In this document: one piece after another, positions 32,787 through 39,964 of the stretch
How positions within the stretch are numbered: the first letter of the stretch is position 1
Layout of the letters: each line of letters starts with the position of its first letter
Assembly (NCBI GenBank): GCA_036501845.1
Contig: DASXZO010000156.1
Span: 1 to 39,964 of the forward strand
Reading direction: 5' to 3'
DNA from: JBBREP01 sp036501845
GTDB lineage: Bacteria; Actinomycetota; Acidimicrobiia; IMCC26256; PALSA-610
DNA length: 39,964 nt
Translations under genes and position numbers: made by a program
Notes under the pieces: model-generated
Database searches by the model: none
The model's input: only the letters and a program-made list of their open reading frames with translations
Told to the model about the DNA's origin: nothing

Positions 32787-33424
32787 TCGTGGTCACTGGA
32801 ACAGGTACCGACGTGGGCAAGACGTACGTGACCGCAGCAACCATCGAGGCACTGCGCGGCGCGAGCGCGCAGGTGCAGGCGTGGAAGCCGGTGCAGAGCT
32901 ACACGCGCGACGAGCTGGGCAACACCGACGCCGAGGTGCTCGCGCGCGCGTCGGGCCAGTCGCCCTACGACGTATGTGCGCGGCACCGCTGGCTTGCGCT
33001 CGCGATGGCGCCGCCGATCGCCAACGCCGCGCTCGACGGTCCCCCATTCACGATCGAGACGCTGGCGAAGGAATACCGGCCCGAGCCCACGTGCGACTTC
33101 GTGTTCGTGGAAGGCGCGGGTGGTGTGCGCTCACCGATCGCCGACGACGGCGACACGCTCGCACTCTGCGAGGCGCTCGACCCCGACGCAGTTGTGGTGG
33201 TGGCACACTCGCGCCTGGGCACCATCAACGACACGCGCCTCACGGTCGGCGCGCTGGCGCGCTGGCCCGTGGTGGTGGTGCTGAATCGTTACGACGAGTC
33301 AGATCACGTGCAGCGAGCGAACCTGCTTTGGCTGCGCGCGCGTGATGGCTTCGACGTGGTGCTCGACGGCGCGGAGCTCGCCCTCACGCTCACACGCCGA
33401 GCAGCGGATCGAGCCCGATCGTGA
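32780..33424 (+). CDS. bioD: Dethiobiotin synthetase
   Basis: ATP-dependent ring closure of 7,8-diaminononanoate with CO2. 214 residues, starting IVVTGTGTDVGKTYVTAA, the family P-loop. KPVQSY (carbamate/substrate lysine), a VEGAGGVRSPI switch-like block, and VVVAHSRLGTINDTRLT follow. The GTG at 32780 overlaps the bioF stop. The 3' end runs 35 bases into the convergent dapB (33390-33424), so the two mRNAs are complementary at their ends. The last residues are Arg/Ala-rich and not conserved. bioB is not in this window, so the final step is encoded elsewhere. Confidence 0.94.
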   Translation: MLIVVTGTGTDVGKTYVTAATIEALRGASAQVQAWKPVQSYTRDELGNTDAEVLARASGQSPYDVCARHRWLALAMAPPIANAALDGPPFTIETLAKEYRPEPTCDFVFVEGAGGVRSPIADDGDTLALCEALDPDAVVVVAHSRLGTINDTRLTVGALARWPVVVVLNRYDESDHVQRANLLWLRARDGFDVVLDGAELALTLTRRAADRARS

Positions 33425-34163
33425 GGCCGGGCCGGTTCGCCACCTCGCGCACCGCGAGGAGCACACCCGGCATATAGGCGTCGCGGTCGAAGCTGTCGTG
33501 GCGGATCGTGAGGGTCTGCCCGGCGGTGCCGAGCACCACTTCCTGGTGCGCGAACACGCCGCGCAGCCGCACCGCGTGCACGGGGATGCCGTCGACCGTG
33601 CCACCACGCGCGCCGGCGACGGTTTCGGTTTCGGTGGGGTCAGGCGTCCAACTGTCACTCGCCGCCGCCATGCGCTGCGCGGTGCGCACCGCGGTACCTG
33701 ACGGCGCGTCGATCTTGCGGTCGTGGTGGAGTTCGATGATCTCGCCCGACTCGAACCACGGCGCGGCCATCTCGGCGAAGCGCATCATCAGCACCGCGCC
33801 GATCGTGAAGTTGGGCGCGATCACGGCGTTGGCGGTGCTCGCCCCGAACAGCCGCCCGTACTCCTCGAGGTCGTCGGTGGTGAATCCCGTGGTGCCGATC
33901 ACCGCGTGAATGCCGCGCTCGGCGTACTGCGGCACGTTCTTGCGGGCCGCGGCGAGCACGGTGAAATCGACCACGACCTCGGCCGAGGCCGCGGCAAGCG
34001 CCGCCACCGCAGGCGCGATCTCGATGGCCGTGCCCTCGACCGGCTCGCCCGCGTGGTCGGGGTCGACGGCGGCCACGAGCTCGAGGTCGGACGCGCCGAG
34101 CACGGCCCGGCACACGGTCTGTCCCATGCGCCCACCGGCTCCAACCACCCCGACCTTCAGCAT
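33390..34163 (-). CDS. dapB: 4-Hydroxy-tetrahydrodipicolinate reductase
   Basis: NAD(P)H-dependent step of the diaminopimelate/lysine pathway. 257 residues from the ATG at 34163. N-terminal Rossmann motif VGVVGAGGRMGQTV, VDFTV, GTTGF, and APNFTIGAVLMM. The catalytic block HHDRKIDAPSGTA is followed by VAGARGGTVDGIPVHAVRLRGVFAHQEV. Length and all motifs are normal. A longer frame to 34226 runs into a hairpin repeat and is not used. The 3' end overlaps convergent bioD by 35 bases. dapF is 29 kb away, so the pathway is scattered in this genome. Confidence 0.96.
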   Translation of the reverse strand: MLKVGVVGAGGRMGQTVCRAVLGASDLELVAAVDPDHAGEPVEGTAIEIAPAVAALAAASAEVVVDFTVLAAARKNVPQYAERGIHAVIGTTGFTTDDLEEYGRLFGASTANAVIAPNFTIGAVLMMRFAEMAAPWFESGEIIELHHDRKIDAPSGTAVRTAQRMAAASDSWTPDPTETETVAGARGGTVDGIPVHAVRLRGVFAHQEVVLGTAGQTLTIRHDSFDRDAYMPGVLLAVREVANRPGLTIGLDPLLGV

Positions 34164-34192
34164 CGCCGCCGGACTGTAACGGCCACCGCGAC

Positions 34193-34233
34193 GGGCGTCG
34201 TGAAGCGTCGAATAGCGACGCCCCACGACGCCC
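34193..34233. repeat. Dispersed hairpin element, copy 2
   Basis: 18-bp inverted repeat with loop AATAG, the same loop and nearly the same stem as 18124-18168. Relative to copy 1 one A-T pair became G-C on both arms, while two G of the left arm became A, leaving two A-C mismatches. It lies just upstream of the dapB start and before the secreted-protein gene. Confidence 0.8.
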
Positions 34234-34234
34234 C

Positions 34235-34250
34235 TGTGACCAGGATCACT
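34235..34250. promoter_or_regulatory. CRP-like operator
   Basis: TGTGA-CCAGGA-TCACT, one base off the perfect TGTGA-N6-TCACA palindrome of CRP/FNR-family regulators. It lies 139 bases upstream of the fibrinogen-like gene. Two looser GTGAC...GTCAC pairs follow (about 34270-34290 and 34316-34332). The regulator is not in this window. Confidence 0.4.
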
Positions 34251-34388
34251 GGCGCGTCGGGTCGGCGGGCGATACGTGACGCCACATGGGTCACGTTGGC
34301 CCCTCGCGCCCTTTCTGTGACGCCGCGGTCATGGTTTGTTACGGCGGCCCGCCGCGACAGCCACGCGACGGGCATGGAGGACAACGCC

Positions 34389-36689
34389 ATGCTGCGCCGA
34401 TCAGTCTCGGCCGCTCTCACGCTCGGTCTCGCCGGCCTCGGCCTGACCGCCGCGATCACGCTCCCCGCCCACGCCGGGAGCCCGACCGTGCACAAAGGCC
34501 TCACGAGCGTCGACGCCGCACCGTCGTGCTGGGCGATCAAGCAGAGCTTCCCGTCGAGCGCCAGTGGTCTCTACTGGTTGCAGACCGCGCAGCTCGTGGC
34601 GCCCCAACCCTTCTACTGCGACATGACGACCGACGGCGGCGGATGGGTGCTCGTGGGCCGCGGCCGCACCGGATGGAAGTGGCAGGAGGTGGGCCAGGGC
34701 ACCGCGGCCGCACTCCGCACCACGATCACCGGACCCAACGCGTTCGCACCGTCGACGCTCTCGGCGCAGGTGGTGGAAGGTCTGCTCGGCGGCAGCCGGC
34801 CCGACGCGCTCACCGACGGCGTACGCGTGGTGCGGGCCACGAACATCACCGGCACCACCACGCAGGAGGTGCGCTGGCACCTCACCAACACCACCCAATG
34901 GTCGTGGGAGTTCGCCGGCGGCGAGCCCCTCGCCTCGCTCACCTATGGCGCGCAGAGCGCGACGAGCGCGGGCTACGCGTCGACCACGTCGAGCAGCGGC
35001 TTCGACAACGGCTGGAACCGCGCCATGCTCGACACCGGCAGCCCGAACTACAAGCAGACCACCGGCTTCGCCTACGGCACACAGATCGCCGGCAACGCGA
35101 GCGCAACGTCGTACCTCGCACCCGGAGTGAACGGCAGCGGCGCGGTCCCCTTCACACAGGTGTGGGTGCGCCCGAAGCTCGACGACTCGCAGGCTGGCTT
35201 CGCAACCGTGCCCGACGCCGGCACTACCGCGCAGACACTCTCGTGGTTGCCGCAGAACGCACCGCAGACCTTCCATTGGGGTGTGGTCGGCGTGCAGAAG
35301 GTTGCCGACCCCGACCCCGACAACGACGCCCCGGCCCACACGCTCGTGCAGGTGGGCAATGAGATGTTCGTGGGCGGCAAGTTTGCAGCCGTGCAGAACG
35401 GCGCCGGCGGCACGCAGTACAACCAGCCGTGGCTCGCGGCGTTCGACGTGCAGACCGGCAACTGGATCTCCACGTTCCGACCGAAGCTCGACGGCGAGGT
35501 GTTCGATCTCGCCGCGGCACCGAACGGCGACCTCATCGTGGCCGGCGACTTCACCAACGTGAACGGCGCCGCGCACACGTCCGGTCTCGCCGAGCTCGAC
35601 CCCACCACCGGTCAAGTGGTGCCGAGCTTCACCGCCTACGTCACCAGCCCACGGTTCGGCGCCACCCGTCCCTACGTGCGCTCCCTCGCCGTGTCGGGCA
35701 ACTGGCTCTACGTGGGCGGCGGCTTCAACCGGCTCATCGGCGGACCGACGCTCTTCACCGTGGTGCCCGAAGGCCTCGGCCGGGTGCGCCTCAGCGACGG
35801 CACACCTGACCGCACGTGGAAGGTTGCCACCGACCTTCCCGTGGTCGACATCTATCCCTCGCAAGACGGCACGCGTGTGTACGCCGCCGGCTTCTTCCAC
35901 AACGTCGACAACACGCCAGGCATCGACGGTGTGGCGGTGCTCGACGCAACGTCGGGTGCACTCGTTCCCGGCATGAACCGCCCGCAGTTCGACCAGGGCA
36001 ACCAACACCGTTGGTACCAGTACACGATCTTCGAGGACGGCAACGACGTGTACATCGGAGGCGGCAAGCACGAGCTGCAGGAGTACACGCGCAGCTCGTT
36101 CTCGTGGGTCACCGGGCACGTGGAGCAGTGGCACGGCGACTTCCAGGTTGCGCACGTGTACAACGGCGTGATCATCGCCGGCTGTCACTGCGACGTGTAC
36201 GACTACTCGAGCACCGACTCCTACCCGACGCCCACGAACTACACGCAGGTGGCGCCGGCGAGCTGGCTGATGGCGTTCTCGCCGAACGGGCTCACGAACC
36301 TCACCGACTTCGCGCCGCAGATCGGCATGTCGTCGGCGGGCGAGGGAATCTGGGGCACCACGCTCGACAGCTACGGATGCGTGTGGGCGGCCGGCGACAT
36401 CGTGCGCGGCGCGGGCAACAGCTGGCTCGGCGGTTTCGCTCGCTTCTGCTCTCGTGACACCAGTGCGCCGACCACGCCCAAGAACGTGCAGGCGGTGGGC
36501 ACCACGCTTTCGTGGGGCGCTTCCACCGACAACTCGGGGGCACCGCAGTACGAGGTGATCCGCAACGACCGCGTGATCGCCACCACCACCCAGACGAGCT
36601 ACGTGGTGCCGGGCACGGGTCGTTACTTCGTGCGGGCGATCGACGCCACCGGGAACCGCTCGGCGTCCACGATCGTGACCAATATCTAG
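34389..36689 (+). CDS. Secreted fibrinogen-like / delta-60 beta-propeller protein
   Basis: 766 residues. Signal peptide with likely cleavage after Ala-His-Ala at residue 29. Residues about 45-270 hold a fibrinogen-like domain of the bacterial type: SCWAIKQSFPSSASGLYWL, then FYCDMTTDGGGWVLVG, the YCD...GGGW signature. Residues about 310-660 have repeats of the delta-60 propeller kind (GEVFDLAAAPNGDLIVAGDFTNVNG; LYVGGGFNRLIGG; VYAAGFFHNVDN). The last ~75 residues resemble an FN3 domain (PKNVQAVGTTLSWGASTDNS). No wall anchor is seen. ATG 34389 is chosen for the GGAGG at 34376-34380; an upstream in-frame ATG at 34374 overlaps that site. Probably a surface or secreted carbohydrate/protein binder; the ligand is unknown. 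Confidence 0.87.
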   Translation: MLRRSVSAALTLGLAGLGLTAAITLPAHAGSPTVHKGLTSVDAAPSCWAIKQSFPSSASGLYWLQTAQLVAPQPFYCDMTTDGGGWVLVGRGRTGWKWQEVGQGTAAALRTTITGPNAFAPSTLSAQVVEGLLGGSRPDALTDGVRVVRATNITGTTTQEVRWHLTNTTQWSWEFAGGEPLASLTYGAQSATSAGYASTTSSSGFDNGWNRAMLDTGSPNYKQTTGFAYGTQIAGNASATSYLAPGVNGSGAVPFTQVWVRPKLDDSQAGFATVPDAGTTAQTLSWLPQNAPQTFHWGVVGVQKVADPDPDNDAPAHTLVQVGNEMFVGGKFAAVQNGAGGTQYNQPWLAAFDVQTGNWISTFRPKLDGEVFDLAAAPNGDLIVAGDFTNVNGAAHTSGLAELDPTTGQVVPSFTAYVTSPRFGATRPYVRSLAVSGNWLYVGGGFNRLIGGPTLFTVVPEGLGRVRLSDGTPDRTWKVATDLPVVDIYPSQDGTRVYAAGFFHNVDNTPGIDGVAVLDATSGALVPGMNRPQFDQGNQHRWYQYTIFEDGNDVYIGGGKHELQEYTRSSFSWVTGHVEQWHGDFQVAHVYNGVIIAGCHCDVYDYSSTDSYPTPTNYTQVAPASWLMAFSPNGLTNLTDFAPQIGMSSAGEGIWGTTLDSYGCVWAAGDIVRGAGNSWLGGFARFCSRDTSAPTTPKNVQAVGTTLSWGASTDNSGAPQYEVIRNDRVIATTTQTSYVVPGTGRYFVRAIDATGNRSASTIVTNI

Positions 36690-36734
36690 ATCCGTCTCCG
36701 TCCCGCCCCGGGACGCCCAGATTTACCGTGCACC

Positions 36735-36768
36735 GATCGCGCCGGGCCCACCACGGTCCGGCGCGATC
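36735..36768. terminator. Hairpin after the fibrinogen-like gene
   Basis: 14-bp stem (GATCGCGCCGGGCC against GGTCCGGCGCGATC, one G-T pair) with a 6-base loop CACCAC, 46 bases after the stop of the upstream gene. No T-run. It likely separates the two plus-strand transcripts. Confidence 0.55.
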
Positions 36769-36800
36769 CGCGTCTCGAACCCCTATCCGGCGGCCTCTGT

Positions 36801-36829
36801 TTGCGGCCATGGCCACGCTGCGTCACAAT
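36801..36829 (+). promoter_or_regulatory. Putative promoter of the copper-radical oxidase gene
   Basis: TTGCGG (36801-36806) and CACAAT (36824-36829) with a 17-base spacer; transcription would start about 24 bases before the GTG. It follows the upstream terminator hairpin, which supports independent transcription. Confidence 0.4.
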
Positions 36830-36859
36830 TTGACTTCGGGCAGCAATGTGGAGGCACAC

Positions 36860-38812
36860 GTGAGACAGGGCGGACGGCGGAACGACCGCGGCCATGGCGT
36901 GGCGATCCGCCGGCGCCGGCGCGCCGCGGTGAGCGCCGTCGTGGTCGTGCTCTCGGGATCGGCCATCGTGGGCCGCGGCGTCGCGGCCTCGGGGCAGCCC
37001 GCAAGCCACACGACCGCGAACAATTCCACGCCCGCCCGCTACTCGATTGCCGCGACGAACGCCGGCACCGCCGACGACCAACTCATGCTCGAGCACGCGG
37101 TGCAAGACGCCAACCTCGCCAACGTGAAGGTCACGCCCGAAGCCAAGCCCGTGAAGGTGCGCGACACGTCGCCCGCGAGCATCGGATCGTGGGCCACGCC
37201 GATCAAGGACACGACCGGCGTGATCGGGATCACTTCGGTGGTGCTCGACACCGGCAAGGTGCTGCTGTTCGGGCCCCATGAAGTCGCGTCCGACCCCGGC
37301 GACGCGTACCCGTTCGAAGTGCAGACGATGGCCGAGGTGTGGGACCCGAAGACGGGCAAGGGTGTGCGCGACGATCCGCCCGAAGACGACAACATCTTCT
37401 GTGGCGCCGCGACCGTGCTCGGCGACGGCACCGTGGTGGTGGTCGGCGGACTCGACCCCGACTCCGGCTTCTGGGGCTCGCACGGCATCCCGGTGGTGAT
37501 GCTGTTCAACCCCAAGACGTTGCAGTGGACCCAAGCACCGTCGATGCCCGTCGCCCGTTGGTACCCCACGATCACCGAGATCGCGGACGGCAGCGCCATC
37601 ATCGTCGGCGGTCGCGACGTGAACGCCAAGGCGAACAACAACCTCGAACACATCGGCCCGATGCCGAACGACACGCCGACCGTGGTCGGGCAGTTCAAGC
37701 TCAATCCCTACGAGGACTTGTATCCGAACCAGTTCCTGCTCCCGAACGGCCAGGTGTTCACGTTCGCGGGTGACAAGTCGAACTTCCTCGACCCGTCGAC
37801 GTGGCGCATCAATAACGGACCGGTGCCCCTCGCACCCGAATTCAGCTACCCGAACGCGACCATGCTGCCGATCACACCGGGCGGCGACATCCAGGTGGTG
37901 GTGTACGGCGGCAAGACCACCTTCGGCGGCAATACCGTGAACGTGTCGCAGAAGATCGACCTCTCTGCCGCGAAACCAGCATTCACCGCGCTCACACCGA
38001 TGCCGCAGGCGCGCACCGACATGAACTCCGTGCTGCTGCCGGACGGCACGATCCTCGTGGTCGGCGGCAACGGCGCCAACGAGTTCGACGACGCGTACAC
38101 GCAGTCATTGCTCTACGACCCGGCCACCGACACGTGGACGCCGATGGCTTCGCAGGTGTACCGGCGCGCGTACCACTCCACCGCCGTGCTGCTCCCCGAC
38201 GGTCGCGTGCTTTCGGCGGGCGACAACGGTCCGCTGCCCGGAGGGCGCAGCACGCTCGAGGTGTACTCGCCGCCGTATTTGTTCAAGGGCGCGCGTCCGG
38301 TGATCAAGGACGCGCCCACGACCGCCACGGTGGGCACCGCGATCAAGGTCGCCACGAACGAACCAGTGAGCAAGATCGTGCTGGTGTCGCCCGGCGCCAC
38401 CACCCACGCGACGAACATGCACCAGCGGCTGATCCAGCTCGCGACCACGCCGCTCCCCTATCGCGTCGGCCTCTCCGGCGTGATCCCGGCCAACGGCACG
38501 GTGCCGCCGGGGCCGTACATGGTGTTCGCGCTCGACGCCAACAACATCCCGAGCGTGGCGACGTGGATCATGGTGTCGGGGCCGGGTGGCCCCCCGCCCA
38601 CCACCACGACTACGAGCGGCAGCACCACGACGACCGTGGGTGCGACCACCACAACGGCCGGCACCACGACCACGACGATCGGCCCGACCACCACCACGGG
38701 CTCGACCACCACCACCTCGTCGAGCACCACGACGTCGACCACCGACGACACCACCACGACCACCGGCGACACCACCACGACCGACGACACCTCGACAACC
38801 GCCAGCCCTTAA
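36860..38812 (+). CDS. Exported copper-radical oxidase (galactose/glyoxal oxidase family)
   Basis: 650 residues. Arg-rich N-terminus and one hydrophobic segment (AAVSAVVVVLSGSAIVG, 22-38) as signal or anchor. Kelch-type propeller repeats follow, then a DUF1929-like C-terminal domain (about 478-573). Residues equivalent to the galactose oxidase centre are seen: Cys181 (IFCGAATVLGDG) and Tyr235 (RWYPT), which form the thioether-linked radical cofactor, Tyr438-His439 (AYHSTAVLLPDGR) and His516 (TTHATN) as copper ligands. The last ~75 residues are a Thr-rich tail with TTTT runs, perhaps wall-spanning or glycosylated. GTG 36860 has GGAGG five bases upstream; an earlier ATG at 36809 lacks this. In Streptomyces the relative GlxA oxidises nascent surface glycan; the substrate here is unknown. 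Confidence 0.88.
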   Translation: MRQGGRRNDRGHGVAIRRRRRAAVSAVVVVLSGSAIVGRGVAASGQPASHTTANNSTPARYSIAATNAGTADDQLMLEHAVQDANLANVKVTPEAKPVKVRDTSPASIGSWATPIKDTTGVIGITSVVLDTGKVLLFGPHEVASDPGDAYPFEVQTMAEVWDPKTGKGVRDDPPEDDNIFCGAATVLGDGTVVVVGGLDPDSGFWGSHGIPVVMLFNPKTLQWTQAPSMPVARWYPTITEIADGSAIIVGGRDVNAKANNNLEHIGPMPNDTPTVVGQFKLNPYEDLYPNQFLLPNGQVFTFAGDKSNFLDPSTWRINNGPVPLAPEFSYPNATMLPITPGGDIQVVVYGGKTTFGGNTVNVSQKIDLSAAKPAFTALTPMPQARTDMNSVLLPDGTILVVGGNGANEFDDAYTQSLLYDPATDTWTPMASQVYRRAYHSTAVLLPDGRVLSAGDNGPLPGGRSTLEVYSPPYLFKGARPVIKDAPTTATVGTAIKVATNEPVSKIVLVSPGATTHATNMHQRLIQLATTPLPYRVGLSGVIPANGTVPPGPYMVFALDANNIPSVATWIMVSGPGGPPPTTTTTSGSTTTTVGATTTTAGTTTTTIGPTTTTGSTTTTSSSTTTSTTDDTTTTTGDTTTTDDTSTTASP

Positions 38813-38903
38813 CGCGGTTCCGAACACCTCGCCGTGTCACGGGCGGGCGCCAAACGCACGTACCACCACCGTCAGCTACCGACCACCGTCAGCAAACCCC
38901 GCT

Positions 38904-38948
38904 CTATGCGTCGTTTGACTTGCAATATGCAAGTCAAACGACGCATAG
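38904..38948. repeat. Perfect palindrome at the 3' side of the AbiEi/DUF559 gene
   Basis: Two 21-base arms, CTATGCGTCGTTTGACTTGCA and its complement, with a 3-base centre ATA. It begins one base after the stop codon of the minus-strand gene at 38950. The first 16 bases recur exactly at 39949-39964 on the other side of that gene. It could be a terminator, a REP-like repeat or an element boundary. Confidence 0.92.
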
Positions 38949-38949
38949 C

Positions 38950-39906
38950 TCACGCGGCGCGTGGGAGCGTGTGCAGCATCGAGATCAGCGCCGGACAGCC
39001 TCGTGCGATCTCGTCGTCACCGACCACACTGATCTCGATGCCGTGGAGTCGGCGGACGCGCAGCGCCCGGGCAATGTCGTACTCGCGCTGTTTCGCACCG
39101 CCGTGCGTCGAGAACGGGCTGACCTCGACGCCGTGATGCACGTCGGGAAGGTAGAAGTCGAGCCGCACCGTCCACCGCGGGCCGAGCTTGAGTTCGTACT
39201 GCGGAACGATGCGGTAGCCCGCAGCCAAGAGCACTCGCCCGACACGAACCTCCGGGGGACTGTCAACCGACGCCAGGACTGGCTGGAAGCTGTCGAGCGG
39301 CGCCCGAAATTCGCGGGCACCCAGCCGGATGTGCGGGGCGAGCCGAGCGAAGGTGGCTTCGAGTTGCGCGATGTCGGTGAGGTTGCGACGCACTGCGTCC
39401 TGTACGGCGAAGACCAGCGTCTCCAGCTCGAGGTGACCGAGAGCGACCGACGCGCCGAGGTCGACCAGTGTCCGGTCGGCACGCGTGCGCCAGATGCCGT
39501 CGATCTCGACGATGTCGCGGGCCGTCAGGTGATACGACTCGTGGACAACTAATGGAAACCCGGCAATCGCGTCGCCGCGCACGCGGCGCCAGCGAGGACT
39601 CGCCACCTCCACAATCGGTTCGCGACCGGGCATGCGCCACAGCTCGGCCGCGGCCCGATGTGACCCGGCCGAAACGCGCGTCCCCACGGTGGCCGCGTAG
39701 ATCGCGCCTCGCACGTCTGGCGAGCAACCGCTGAGCACATACACACCAGCGCGAAGCACCACGAGCCGACCTCGGTGCACGAGCGAGTCGATCGCAGCTG
39801 GCGTAAGACCCAGCTCCTGGCGGAGCTGCGCTCGGGTGACGATTTGATGCTGGCCGGCGGCAAGGGCAGCGAGCCTTCGTTCTCGTTCGGTGCGCATGGT
39901 CGACAT
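38950..39906 (-). CDS. AbiEi-type winged-helix protein with C-terminal DUF559/Vsr-like nuclease domain
   Basis: 318 residues from the ATG at 39906 (GTG 39927 and ATG 39897 are alternatives; none has a good ribosome-binding site). The N-terminal part (RRLAALAAGQHQIVTRAQLRQELGLTPAAIDSLVHRGRLVVLRAGVY) is the winged-helix domain seen in AbiEi antitoxins. The middle is an Arg-rich AbiEi-like region. The C-terminal ~90 residues (RVGRVLLAAGYRIVPQYEL...RLDFYLPDVHHGVEVSPF...REYDIARALRVRRLHGIEI) resemble the PD-(D/E)XK/Vsr-like DUF559 fold; the Asp in LDFY and Glu in VEV would be metal ligands. No AbiEii toxin gene is adjacent in the visible part. It is bordered by copies of one palindromic sequence, so it may be a self-contained accessory element. 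Confidence 0.82.
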   Translation of the reverse strand: MSTMRTERERRLAALAAGQHQIVTRAQLRQELGLTPAAIDSLVHRGRLVVLRAGVYVLSGCSPDVRGAIYAATVGTRVSAGSHRAAAELWRMPGREPIVEVASPRWRRVRGDAIAGFPLVVHESYHLTARDIVEIDGIWRTRADRTLVDLGASVALGHLELETLVFAVQDAVRRNLTDIAQLEATFARLAPHIRLGAREFRAPLDSFQPVLASVDSPPEVRVGRVLLAAGYRIVPQYELKLGPRWTVRLDFYLPDVHHGVEVSPFSTHGGAKQREYDIARALRVRRLHGIEISVVGDDEIARGCPALISMLHTLPRAA

Positions 39907-39948
39907 CCAACGCCAACCCTGCGACACGACCCCTGAAGCCCTGGCTCC

Positions 39949-39964
39949 CTATGCGTCGTTTGAC
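39949..39964. repeat. Second copy of the palindrome, cut by window end
   Basis: CTATGCGTCGTTTGAC, identical to the first 16 bases of the 38904-38948 palindrome, 42 bases upstream of the AbiEi-like ATG. The rest is beyond the window, so whether it is a full palindrome cannot be seen. Confidence 0.85.

Noticed and set aside
38580..38812. Thr-rich repeat region as a separate repeat element or CRISPR-like array
   Set aside because: It is in frame with the oxidase and encodes its tail; the DNA repetition only reflects Thr codons. No CRISPR array was seen anywhere in the window.

Overview
The window looks like chromosomal DNA of a high-GC actinobacterium. Very high G+C, many GTG starts, four-base ATGA/GTGA stop-start overlaps, candidate leaderless starts, Thr-rich secreted proteins and the order ftsK-rimO-pgsA-cinA-thpR-recA-miaB-miaA-dapF-hflX all fit this. 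I lean towards class Acidimicrobiia, but that is inference from style and gene order, not a database match.

Region 1 (about 1-18,065) is a housekeeping block, almost all on the minus strand. Read in the direction of transcription it holds ftsK, rimO, pgsA, a SAM methyltransferase, cinA, a VOC-fold protein, thpR, recA, miaB, miaA, dapF, hflX, a divergent prephenate-dehydratase-like gene, a standard pheA and tyrA (cut by the window edge). The ribosome-assembly GTPase gene rsgA is inserted on the plus strand. recA has a promoter whose spacer contains an actinobacterial LexA operator. The block also has a 94-bp tandem repeat in front of cinA and a hairpin plus a 99-bp-period repeat in front of ftsK.

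Region 2 (about 18,435-21,616, minus) holds an RNase J gene, a short-chain dehydrogenase and a methyltransferase. Region 3 (21,690-27,721, minus) is a cluster of four related secreted proteins built from FG-GAP calcium-binding repeats, two of them with a second PQQ-like propeller region. One member (24,965-25,547) is an internally deleted, frameshifted remnant. Region 4 (27,776-30,296, minus) holds a ferritin-like di-iron protein with its own TetR regulator, then a second TetR gene divergent from the biotin genes. Region 5 (30,328-33,424, plus) is a tightly overlapping bioA-bioF-bioD operon that converges on and overlaps dapB.

Region 6 (34,389-38,812, plus) encodes two exported proteins. One is a fibrinogen-like/beta-propeller protein. 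The other is a galactose/glyoxal-oxidase-type copper-radical oxidase with a Thr-rich tail, in which all five hallmark active-site residues can be seen. Region 7 (38,904-end) is the most unusual part: a winged-helix (AbiEi-type) plus DUF559/Vsr-like nuclease gene with a perfect 21-bp-arm palindrome directly behind its stop, and the same sequence starting again just upstream of the gene at the window edge. It looks like a single-gene, palindrome-flanked accessory element.
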